Notes under the pieces: generated by a model
What the model saw: the letters and a program-made list of their open reading frames with translations, nothing else
What the model was told of the DNA's origin: nothing
Databases searched by the model: none
Part shown: positions 12,501-22,577 of the stretch, in pieces
How the letters are laid out: each line of letters starts with the position of its first letter
Position numbering within the stretch: position 1 is the first letter of the stretch
DNA from: Eudromia elegans
Taxonomy: Eukaryota; Chordata; Aves; Tinamiformes; Tinamidae
Length of the DNA: 64,000 nucleotides
NCBI GenBank assembly: GCA_003342815.1
Contig: PTEX01000164.1
Coordinates: 721,748-785,747 of the forward strand
Direction: 5' to 3'
Program-made: the position numbers and the translations under genes

Positions 12501-15347
12501 CTCCCACAAAAGCCTGCTGTTACCACTAATACTTAGCCTGCACTAACTGTAAAAATTATATTTGGCTTAAACAGTTTGTTTATGCAGTCTTTACAGTAAG
12601 CTGCTAGGCTGAACAACACAAGGAGAGGCTCTGAAGTAACCTTATGCTAAGATGAGCTAGCATATATTTTTGCTGTTGTGTGAAGTGTTGTCATCACCAC
12701 CTGCAATGTTGTGAATTGGTTTTATTCCTAACAACTTCCCAAAAATGGGTCTTGTTTATTAAAGTCCCCTTTTAAGGAAAAGGGCTGGATTTTTCAGTAG
12801 AATTTTTTTTTTCTGTTGATATGAAAGGGCTTTTTTAATGGTCTTGTGATGAATCTTCTATGTGTACTAAATAGAAGGGTATTTGACAACTGGCTATGAA
12901 CATAGGACTTTAGTACTTAAACAGCAGCTTCCTAGATGCATATTCTCATCAGGTATGTAAAACAAGATTACAGCTTAGTTTCCCACTGAGGGTATTAGCT
13001 ACTTCAAATAAGTGGCATTTATTTTCTAAACTGTTTTGCCAGAAACAATTTATGGTTCAGACATGAGAAGTGTTAGGCACTGAAATAATATTTGACTCTA
13101 GAGTTAAAGGTTTTTATCAATGAAATTAAGTTTATTTCAGTGATGATTGTTATCATAACCTGATATTAACAAAACAGAAGGAGGCTTCATAGAAGATTCC
13201 AGTGAAAAAAATCCAACTTAACTATTTGTTGTAGCAGAAATTTATCCTGCTTTTCAGTTTTGAGTGGTCCTATTGCTAATAGGTAGCTGGTGGTTCTGTG
13301 CAGAGTATCTGCTGACCAGCTGTGTTTTGAATAGATCTGTGTGCTAGCTGGTCCTAAAACTTTTTCACAACCACTTTCCTGGATTATTCTTTAAAGCTAG
13401 ATGAAAGTAGGGCACCTATTTTAAGATTGCCAGTCTGTCATGCTTTCATGCGTTCCAGGTAGTTATACAGTCAAGCATGACACATTTTTGTCATGTAGAT
13501 GGCATAGTTTCAGCTACACTATCTGGCTGCAAAACATGATTTTGGCAGGTGAAGTCTTGAGCAGATCTGTTGCTAATGGGCTTTGTTTTTGTTTTCCTTT
13601 AACCAGGTGTGATGGGTGCAGTGGTGGCTCCTCTGACTTTCTTGGGAGGCCCACTGCTGATGAGAGCTGCCTGGTACACAGCTGGAATCGTTGGAGGACT
13701 CTCCACTGTGGCCATGTGTGCCCCGAGTGAGAAGTTTCTGAATATGGGAGGACCCCTCGGAGTCGGCCTAGGCTTTGTTCTTGCTTCCTCTATTGGTAAA
13801 ACACCATTTTGATACTGTCTCCAGTTAAGATTTCTCTTTACTAGTATTGGTAATTCTAGCACAGCAGAAGATTGTCTGTTTTGTGTTGGAAACAAAGTAT
13901 ATAACTGAAATTACAATTCTAGCCAGCGTTAATCTGACAGGTAGTGATGGCTTCTACTTTTGACTGCTGCCAGTCATAAGCAAGGTCATAAGCAACACCT
14001 TACCTTCTCATCCACTCCTTCTGCCTTGTTTCTGTTTGCTGCTGTATAAAAACCATAGGGTCAGAGCTACTACCATATAAAGAAAAATGTTTCCCTAGTG
14101 TCCTTAAAATTACTGCGGCAAGTTGTATATGTATTGTTTCTAGCTGTTGTATGTGGGCATAGGAAAGCAGCTGATATACAAATGTATTACAAACACATGA
14201 GAACTTTTGAGGATTCCTTGAAAAATATTTGTTGTAGTAACTGAAGTTTGCCCAAATCCAAAGCAAGAGAAATTTGAGGTAGTTTTTAACACTTTTGTAC
14301 GTTCCTTCCTAGGATCCATGTTCTTGCCTCCTACATCTGCCTTGGGTGCTGGTTTGTATTCCGTAGCCGTTTATGGTGGGCTCGTCCTCTTCGGCATGTT
14401 CCTGCTCTATGACACACAGCATGTTATCAAGCGTGCAGAGACCCTGCCCTACTATGGAGTAGCTAAATATGATCCAATCAATGCGTAAGTGCCCTGGGTT
14501 AGCACAAAGCTGGTTGCAATGTCTGTGTCAGAATTTGCCTTAAATTATATGAAAGTACGCTTTCAAGAAAAAGCCCTTTGTTTACTGTCAAAGTGTATTC
14601 TTCTGAAATATGAAGAATCATGGGGTTTTAAAAGACAATGTGAAAATAGCTGCCTGGGGTTTAAACTGAAGTTGTCTGCTTGAGACTAGGAAAAAGTGTG
14701 CTTCCAACAATATCAACTTTTTTAGAGAGCATTTTCATTATTCAGAGAGTTTATTTATAACTACTCTCTGAAAATATTAGTTAATATCACCGCCTAAGGT
14801 AAGACATGTTAACTCTATTGTAGTTACCTTTATGTGACAAATATAAAATACCTGCATAATAGGTAAAGAAGGATGAATTAACATTCATCAAGTACAAGTC
14901 TAATCAAGTAGCTTCCTTGCTACAAGTGTTGTCTTTCTGATCTTAGGTGGATTGCTTCCTTCCTTAGACTTGTCATCATTAAAGTAGAATAATAGTAGCA
15001 ATTTTGAAAAGTCCTTGGAGGTGAGCAAATAGAAGCACAGCATAAAAACTGAAGAGTACTATTTGACAATGGGCTGTCTCTAGCAAATATTTCTGATTAA
15101 AAGAAGGTATAGGTTTTATATATCCCATGTTCAGAAGACAGTATAGTTGCTTTTTGTCACAGACTCTTAAAAGGTGTTTTTAAAAATGAATTATAATGGT
15201 GTAAGACACAGTCAAATACTGCTTCTATTCACCTAGATGTTCTTTGTCCTGTTTCCTAGGTGCCTGGGCATCTACACAGATACGCTAAACATCTTCATTC
15301 GGGTGGCCACCATGCTTGCCACTGGCGGAAGCTCCAGGAGGAAGTAA
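6414..15347 (+). CDS. GHITM: GHITM / TMBIM5 (MICS1): mitochondrial inner-membrane BAX-inhibitor-1 family protein, 8 coding exons, complete
   Basis: The joined exons 6414-6542, 7720-7819, 8803-8914, 10147-10288, 11922-12030, 13607-13795, 14313-14484 and 15260-15347 give 1041 nt, or 346 residues plus TAA. Human GHITM is about 345 residues. Residues 1-60 form a basic, Arg-rich mitochondrial targeting region beginning MLAARLVCLRTL. The BI-1/TMBIM membrane domain follows, with hydrophobic segments near 82-102, 126-146, 159-178, 196-235, 245-260 and 270-293, and a C-terminal segment near 318-340. Signature stretches include AGGAAVGLGALCYYG, WPQYVKDRIHSTYMY and FLLYDTQHVIKRAE. Asp294 and Asp325 are retained, the two acidic residues linked to Ca2+/H+ antiport in the human protein (recalled). 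The family shapes cristae, retains cytochrome c and handles mitochondrial Ca2+. All junctions are GT-AG and in frame. The ATG has A at -3. Confidence 0.97.
7589..7622. repeat. Perfect inverted repeat (16-bp arms, 2-nt loop) in GHITM intron 2
   Basis: The left arm tttaaaaatctttaaa (7589-7604) and right arm tttaaagatttttaaa (7607-7622) are exact reverse complements separated by 'ca'. The hairpin is AT-rich and ends about 98 nt before exon 3. It could be a cruciform or RNA stem, or a relic of a palindromic repeat. No function is assigned. Confidence 0.9.
7720..7819 (+). CDS. GHITM: GHITM exon 3
   Basis: The acceptor is ctaacag|TG and the donor AAAG|GTAGAG. It is 100 nt long, enters in phase 0 and leaves one base. 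It encodes CYATRVRTGIRRGKIGQEIK and on to EPSAETAIK, matching the end of the targeting region and the matrix-side linker of GHITM. Confidence 0.95.
8803..8914 (+). CDS. GHITM: GHITM exon 4
   Basis: The acceptor is tgtacag and the donor GCTGT|GTAAGT. The 112 nt complete a split Ala codon and encode the first membrane segment, including AGGAAVGLGALCYYGMG, then SSEIGAIEKAV. The frame stays open upstream of the exon into the intron, but conservation starts at the acceptor. Confidence 0.96.
10147..10288 (+). CDS. GHITM: GHITM exon 5
   Basis: The acceptor is tctcag|C and the donor TTG|GTAAGT. The 142 nt complete a Val codon and encode IWPQYVKDRIHSTYMYFAGS, then a second hydrophobic segment (GLTALSAVAVS) and the RGSWL end. 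It leaves in phase 0. Confidence 0.97.
11922..12030 (+). CDS. GHITM: GHITM exon 6
   Basis: The acceptor is ttatag|GC and the donor TTCAG|GTATGT. The 109 nt encode AIGATFAAMIGAGMLVRS, a membrane segment rich in Gly and Ala, then the loop SYEDSPAAKHLAWMMHS, with one base carried into the next exon. Confidence 0.96.
13607..13795 (+). CDS. GHITM: GHITM exon 7
   Basis: The acceptor is aaccag|GT and the donor ATTG|GTAAAA. At 189 nt it is the longest complete coding exon of the gene. It encodes VMGAVVAPLTFLGGPLL, AAWYTAGIVGGLSTVAMCAP and the SEKFLNMGGPLGVGLG core of the TMBIM domain, nearly identical to mammalian GHITM as recalled. Confidence 0.97.
14313..14484 (+). CDS. GHITM: GHITM exon 8
   Basis: The acceptor is tcctag|GA and the donor ATGC|GTAAGT. 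The 172 nt encode SMFLPPTSALGAGLYSVAVY, a membrane segment and FLLYDTQHVIKRAE with Asp294, then YYGVAKYDPIN. Two bases carry into the last exon. Confidence 0.97.
15260..15347 (+). CDS. GHITM: GHITM exon 9 (last coding part, stop TAA)
   Basis: The acceptor is ttcctag|GT. It completes an Ala codon and then encodes CLGIYTDTLNIFIRVATMLA and TGGSSRRK, with TAA at 15345-15347. Asp325 lies in the YTDTLN motif. The basic C-terminus matches that of mammalian GHITM. The exon continues as 3'UTR. Confidence 0.96.
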
Positions 15348-15412
15348 ACCAAGACTCTTCTCTGCAACTGTCTGATAGATCAAACTTGGTTGTCTGCCTA
15401 GTGCATATGCCC

Positions 15413-15418
15413 AATAAA
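15413..15418 (+). terminator. GHITM: GHITM proximal polyadenylation signal AATAAA
   Basis: A canonical AATAAA hexamer lies 66 nt beyond the stop codon and is followed by a short TGTGG-type G/T element. It would give a very short 3'UTR. Confidence 0.7.
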
Positions 15419-16469
15419 TACTTGTGGCTGCAAGCAGTTTTGCTGCAGGAGTCAGAAGTTTAAAGCATTTCAGCAAATTACTCTTGGTTCAGAGCAATGT
15501 TCAGACTTAATAGTTTTTCCTTGAACACTTTATAGGTTTCTGTTTAAAATGGTGTGAACTGCTTCTAGTTGTACATTATTTGGGGAACATAAATTATTTT
15601 TAATATATTAAGTAAAATAATTGGTCAGCTTTTTAATAGGCTTGAAAGCAGTTTCTGTTTCCTTTTTATTGCATCTGCACAGTAAAAGGAAGTAATTTGT
15701 AATGGTATCCCTTATGCAAGTAGGGATACAGGCTACTACTTAAGGAAATGCTGTTGAGATAAAGAATTTTCAGTTAAGATAGTATAAAATGATCTTGCGG
15801 TGACACATGAAGAACTGTACAAATAGGATACTGCACCAACTGCAGTGGAAACTTCAGAAATGCTTAAGTAACCATTAGAAATGTGTTGACCTGGTTGGAT
15901 GAGGTGACCAAAAATAGAAAGGAGTAGGAAGACAAAGCTATGTAGCATTTATTCCATATGAAAGCTTCAGTCTTTTCCTGGAGCACATGTTAAAGCACTG
16001 GAAACTAAGACAACAGTTTTCATGTTAACTGAGTATAGTAGCATCTGGCTCTTCTGGTGGGAAAAAAAAAAGTCAATCACTAAAGAGCAATAGAGGTGTC
16101 TGGGTTTTTCCAGTGGTGAAATTGCAGTATTGCAAGTGAAGGAGCTCACAGTGCTCAGCTTTTTATCAGCTTGTACAGTTGGCACTGACAGGCAGTTGAG
16201 GAGGATGTCCTGGTGTAAACCTATGTATAAGTGTACCATACTCTTGCATCTTTACCTCCTTTAACTCTTCTCCAAATTGGTGTGCTTAGGTCTAAAATGT
16301 TCCATGTCAGTGATGTTGACATTAGTAAATGCAAACTTGCCAAGCTCAGTTGCTCTGTGGTGGAATAAGAGGCGAGTGCTTGGGCACAAGGAAGTTTTGA
16401 GCAAATGTCAACAACTCAGACTTTCATTTTCTGATAAACATGCTATGCTCATGTATTGACTTGTGGAAC

Positions 16470-16475
16470 AATAAA
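16470..16475 (+). terminator. GHITM: GHITM distal polyadenylation signal AATAAA
   Basis: A canonical AATAAA lies in a 'ggaacaataaaattc' context, followed within 40 nt by a T/G-rich stretch (ttcacttctgtgtc). It would give a 3'UTR of about 1.1 kb. Confidence 0.7.
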
Positions 16476-19400
16476 ATTCTAGATTCACAAACTTACTGTT
16501 CACTTCTGTGTCAATGGAGATATTTTACTACCTTGCATTAACGTAGCTAAGTGCACTGTAAATATTCTGTTGAATAATTATTCCTTTGTGAGAGTGTTAA
16601 TGCATACGTCTCTAAAAATCTGTGACGATGACTTCTAGTTTCAGTGGCTCTTGAGGATGTTTCCCAGAAAAAGGTGCTGATGGACGCTTGTGGTGGCCCA
16701 GTAAGTGTGACTTGTTGGCTCTTGACTATAGCCAGTGCTGCTTTTTTGTCTAGCGTGCTGCAATATTTGTGTCTGTAGCACAGTCTAATTTCCCACACTT
16801 TTACAGACGAAACAATCTCTGTAGTACTCTGGAGCAAGACGTTTCTGGATCATGTGAAGTGCAAGGGAATAATTTAAAGAGTTACCCTGTTAAACAATTT
16901 CCTAATAGTTAATCAGGTTCTGTGTACTATTGTTTTAACAGCCTGCTTTTCCTCAAATCCTGTCTTGCAACAAGATTCCCATAGATGTGGAGATAAAGAA
17001 AAACGGGAAAGTACTTTCTCCTCCTCAGCCTTCTTCCCGACCACTGAGTACTTTCATAGGGAAATTAGATGTTTCAGATGTTAAACATCTGTTCTAAAAA
17101 AAGACTTCATGGTTAGCTTCTCTAATTTTAATGTGTTATACCTGAGAATTTTGCATATTTTCATGGCATCTTTTTCAAGTGAATGACTAACTAAAACAAT
17201 CTTCATGTTTGAGATTTAAGCTTAGTATAGAGAAGAAAAAATTAACTGTCAACAAATACGGGAAGAAAATATATTTTTGTGTAAGTATAGCAAAACTTGA
17301 TTAGTCAAAGTAGCTTAATTTAGAATCACAATAAAACAGGGCAGAAAATGGCAGGATTACTTAAGGAATGTGTGGACGTTCAAATACATCAGTCTCGATG
17401 AAAGATGAGTTTGGACCCCACAGTCAAGTGGCAGGTACAGGTTTTTTTATTATTTATTTCTGCAGGAAGTTGGTGTTTGGTTGTAGATGTTGCCTGCCTG
17501 GACAGCAGGTTGAGGGTGGCGAGGACCCTCTTCACATGAGGTTCCATTTGTGTTTGTGGAGTTGAGCGGAATTAAAAGTCCATTGTAAATCCCATCTAAG
17601 ACAACGCAGAAAATGTTGAGCAAATGGAATGGAACACTAGATATGGACCTGTCATCTCCAGACTCACTAAGTAGGAAAAGTGTAACAAGGCCAAAACTCT
17701 TCAAAAATACATCACCCGAGAGGGATTAGAGGCAGGAGAGACGCAGTGAAAACTGATTCCTATAAGCAAATCTGACTTTAGTCTTCTACCTAGAAGTTGT
17801 GGATATCCTGTGTTGAAGCCTTTTATACAAGAAGAGTAGCGAATGTTTTATTACTCCTGTGCCATTGCAGAGATGGTTGCTGTTTTCAAGGTATGTGGCT
17901 GGAAAGTTAAGTACAAAGGGAAATATTTCTTGGTCATCCAGGGAGATAAGGGATGCATCTTTAGATTTGTGTTGCTGATGGGAGCAAAAGATCTCATTAA
18001 ATCTGATGGTAAATGAAAATTCACTCTGGAGTTGTGGGAAGGAGGAAAGTATTAATAAGTACTGGAATAAAGAGCAAAATTGAAGTAATTTATAGTAAGT
18101 TGAGAATAATTTGAGAGACTTTCATGGTTGGAACAGGATGTTCTATATCTTTTCCATAGAGCTTTTACAGTAAATCTCTAGTAAATTCCTCCACTTGTGC
18201 CTTGCAAGTAATCCTGCTATAAAACTGTCATCCAGCTTTCCTGTGAGACTCGTATGCTTTGTTTGCTCTTACAAGTCCTGTATTCACTCTCCTCTTGCAA
18301 CTGGCCACTCTTTCAGCTATCAGGTGAGGTTTGTACATGCGTTTATTTGCATATTTATAATTTTCCTCCTAGAGACAAGCTGGGAAAAATGCAGTACCAG
18401 CCTTGTCCCCACCCTCCCCTGCGCTTTGGTGTGTGATTTGGTGTGCCTTGCTGTTACAAGGACTTGAGTTTGTCACGGTGCCTGTTGGCCTCTGAAGAAA
18501 CGAGCCAAAGCCTCAGTCTGGAAATGTTGTCGTGATGTTAGAGGCGAGAGAAATGGCCTTTTCCTGCGGCACTGCTGGTGCTCTGGCTCGCTTGCTTGAG
18601 CGAGATGTAGGTTATCGAGCTGGTGCTGGCAGCTCGTGGGCCGGAGCGTCACACCCCTGTGACGGGATGACCTGAGAAGCTGCAAAACCTCCCGGCTCTG
18701 GCAGCAGCTCATGTCAGACCCCCAGAACGGGGCGGGAAATGCAGGCTGCGAGGGGGCAAGGAGGATTCTTCGATGTTACCGTGTGCTCTAAAATTTACAC
18801 TGTCTCAGCTCCTGCTTAAGAAAATGCTTTCTTTTTTTGTTCTGTTTTTATTGTTGTTTTTTCATTCAAAAAGGTGATGGGGAATACCATACTCTTCATC
18901 AGATACAAAATAACTAGTCTGGTTACCTAATATTTAATTCAAGAAAACTTAGTAGGAGAAAATGAAGTGGTACAAAGACACGCGTCTTGGCAGACAGCAC
19001 GCTCCTTTCCTGAGCAGATAAGCTATTTAATTCATCTGGCAAGCCTCTAAGGGAGAAAATACGGCACAGCTGTCAGCCTCGAGGGCTTCCAGGAAGGTGC
19101 TGTGAGGAATCTGCATATCGATCTCTTCCTTAAAAACGTGACTAAGCTGCCTGTGCTGATCAGGCAGCGCCTCGGGGCCGGGTGGGCAGAGGGAGTTTTT
19201 GTCCTGAACTGGCACAAATGCTGCTGCTCGGCAGCTGGGGCTCTTCCCGCTTCTGCAAATGGGTGGGTTTGCTGATCCTTGCACACAGTCAAAAGACACT
19301 TGAACTAAGACCTTTGGAAGCAAAGGCTAAGGCCGTCTACATCCTAGACTGGCATGAATTTTAACTCCTCCATTTCCTTATAGCTTCTACAGCACAACAG

Positions 19401-20836
19401 CTGCCTGAGAGTAATGTTCTATCCCTTGATTTAGTGGTAATTACCTGTGTTAGCTTGCAGGAGCTAAAAATCCGGCGATCCAGTTCACTGGGCCCCATTT
19501 CAGCGCAATGAACACAATCTGACCAAAGCATTTATGGTCATCTCAGTTGTATTTATGTGGCTGCAGAGGAACAGAAGGAACTGCACAGTTCATGAAAAAT
19601 AATCTTAGTTTTAGCCAGAAATTTGATGGGCTAGCAAAACTGCAGCCAAGCTTTTACTAGGAGCTGGAGTTTAGTCTGAATCAATCTCAATAACAGATAT
19701 AAGTTATGGGACACTTTTTGTATTTCTATTCAGCTGGTTTCTCATTCCTTTGGGGCACAAATAAAACTAGCTAACATACCTGGAATTTTATTTCATTAGA
19801 TTGACTTGGGAGAGGAAAAAGTGGTAAATTACTTTTATTCAAAAATCCCAAAGGAAGCAATGTTCTAAGAAATATAATTTTCTTTTTTTGTTTGTTTTAC
19901 AGTTATTTTACCAACTTTGCTGGCCATTTTTCTTTTAGGGGAAAAAAAAAAAAAGTTACGATGGGAGAGGCTGTGTTGTGCTGTCCGGAAGGGAAAGCAG
20001 AACAGCTTCATCTGTGGACCATCAGCGGAGTGAGGTGAATTAGTGGTGATGGTAGGTTGGTGCCATCCTGCATCTGGTCTAGGGGGAGCGGTGGGGTGTC
20101 TTTTACACTTAGTACGTGAAGTCCTACAATTCACAAAATAGAGGGTGTTTCCTGCAGCTGCCTTCGATCTTGGAAGATCCCACAGGTAAGTGTTCATTGT
20201 GGTTATTGCAGATAATGCTCATAATTATGCTCCAATATTTTTCTGCTTCTGGCATATTCTCTTGCCCAGCTCTTTCTGGGAAGACACTGTTGTCAGGCTA
20301 TTTCTTTAAACATCAGTAAATGGATTTGCAGTAACTTTTACTGGTGTCAGGACCACTATCAGGAAGTGACTACACGTAATACATTAAGTTTACTCTTTCA
20401 TACAAAACTCCTCTGTCTTTCAGTTGAAGTTTCATTCCTGTGTGAGAGTTACTAAAGAAATGCTTTACAGTAAGCACAAAGAATTGCTCAGAGCTTAACA
20501 CGGGCATGTAACAGCTAGACTGTGTTTGCTAGTGAAGTGCCACTAATGTTGCCTGTCATGTTGACATGAATAAAAAAAAACTAGGGCAGTAACTCATGCC
20601 TTAATAAGCATTATTTTCTGTTTCTGGGCTTAAAATATTTAAATCAAGGGATGAAGGGAATTAGTGAAGACAAAGTGTCTTTTTGAGCACATTTCCATTC
20701 ATCTTTGGCTCTAAAGTGATGTGGCAAAAGATCTGAACATTAGACATAGTGGGTGAGAGTGCATAAATGAGATGCCCGCTTCCCTGGCACGCGTCAGCCC
20801 CACGTTATAATCGTGTTCAGAGCCTGGTTTTGGTGC

Positions 20837-21027
20837 GGTGAAATGGGGTGGTGAATGCTGGCTGGGGTGTGACGTGGTGATGGGGTGGTGAAGGCTGGCT
20901 GGGGTGTGACGTGGTGAAATGGGGTGGTGAATGCTGGCTGGGGTGTGACGTGGTGAAATGGGGTGGTGAATGCTGGCTGGGGTGTGACGTGGTGATGGGG
21001 TGGTGAAGGCTGGCTGGGGTGTGACGC
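20837..21027. repeat. Minisatellite, five units of 37-39 bp
   Basis: Five head-to-tail copies have unit lengths 39, 37, 39, 39 and 37. All share gtggtgaa(t/g)gctggctgg followed by ggtgtgacg. The short units lack two A residues (ggtgatgggg instead of ggtgaaatgggg) and carry the 'aaggctgg' variant, so two unit types alternate A-B-A-A-B. The + strand is G-rich with frequent GG and GGGG runs. The last unit ends gacgc instead of gacgt. An open frame on the minus strand across it is a by-product of the repeat. Confidence 0.95.
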
Positions 21028-22576
21028 GGGCCTCGTGCTGGCGGGTTGGTCACTACAGAGCCCTCGGTGTCCCCATGGCGGGTTTGGACAGCCGCCCTCG
21101 CCACGAGGCTCCGCACACCAGGGTGCTCGGCTTCCCGTGCCCCACGAGCCTCTCCCCTTTGTGACGGCTGAAGGGCACTGAGTGCAGAAATAAGACTCCG
21201 CTTCTTACGGAAATAATCGGTGGAAGAGAGATTTGATTTTTTTTTTTTCCAAGTAAGATGCTTTCAAAGTTAAAAGCAAAGCTATGCAACTATTTTTAAA
21301 TTCTCAGTTTGCTACAACTGAAGATCATTTATAAACAACCTGTTTATCAGACTCTTCAAATGTTAGAGTTAATTCTGCTTTTTAATGTAAGCGGAAGTAG
21401 GAAGGAACTGTCTTTGTCTTTTGTCTTTTCGGAGAGCAATTTGAGTTTCATAAAGGCAGCAGGCATGCTAAGTGTTATTGTTTTATAGATACTCTGTTTT
21501 GTCAATTTGAAGGCCAGGGCATATTACCTCATGGCTTACAAAGGTGCATTTAGGGCAAAAGCCAAGTTGGATGGAAGGTGCAGTGCTTATTACATGGGGC
21601 CTTACCTACAGAAAGGCTCAAATGTTAATGCCTTTCTGCAGTGCAGGCTGAACGTGTGAGGGGCAGGTCTGGCCTTTCTTGCTTATGCCAGCCAGCTGTA
21701 ACGATCGTCCGCTCGTGAAAACCGTGCACGGTTGCAGAGAAAGGGAAGAGTCAGTTTTTAATGGTGTGTGTGAATTGCTTTTTTAGGTAATGTCTTAAAG
21801 TAGAATTACATGAAGCAACATGGGAATCCTTAGAAATATCAATTGTAGTCAATTCTTAAGTTCAGCTCTTAACTTAGTTGTAAGCTCAACCTGTGCCCTG
21901 TTTGTTGCCTGGCATACCTGGCGAAACAAAAATTCCCCGCCTTTTACAGGAATTTCTTAGCAGACTTCTGTATATGTTTGAGTCACGCCTGGAGCAGCGT
22001 ATAATGCCCCAGAGCTCTAAGGCCATGACTAGGTGTGCCGCTTAACCTATGCTATGTGCATATGTAACACTAACAGAGAACTGGATGATGTGTTGCAATA
22101 TCAGTTAAGGAAATTAATAGGGTGGGAAATGAGCTGAACATGTGTATTAGAGAATTATGGATTCAGGAGCCAGAAAATGGGGAGACTCCTGGCTATAAAA
22201 GCAGGAATTAAAAGAACAGTCTGCAAAAATCATAAATGAAAAATATAGTACATTAATTGGCATATTAAATGCAAACATCGAAAAGCAGAATGAGCATATA
22301 CTAAGCTCAAATGTCAAAAATAAGGGTTTGTACTTTCTCCAGTTCTGCAGGAAGTAGTGGGTTTTGGCCAAACATGTTTTTGTGAAAAGTGACTTGGCAG
22401 TTATGGTTATTTTAATAAATTGTGGTGGAGCTTGCTCTGGGAAATGCAGGCGTACGGATCCGAGCGAGACGCGCGGCAGCAGCAACACCTGCGGTGGCTC
22501 CAGCACGGGATCTTCCTCCAAGCCGTGCGGGCAGGGCAGCAGCAGGGCCGGCCTGGCTTTGCTGCGGGAGGGCGAG

Positions 22577-22577
22577 N
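22577..22577. other. Ambiguous base (N)
   Basis: A single N lies in a GC-rich stretch. It is an unresolved assembly position and not a biological feature. Confidence 0.95.

Larger units (their letters stand above)
15348..16490 (+). other. GHITM: GHITM 3'UTR (long form; short form ends near 15435)
   Basis: This is the non-coding tail after the stop codon. Two canonical AATAAA hexamers are present, one 66 nt after the stop and one about 1.12 kb after it. The second is followed by T/G-rich DNA typical of a cleavage site. Transcript ends are inferred and the extents approximate. Confidence 0.7.

Noticed and set aside
20817..21116. Minus-strand frame with a repeated TTSHPSQ-type motif
   Set aside because: It is purely a translation of the minisatellite. 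The varied unit lengths (37 and 39) would not be kept in a real repeat protein.
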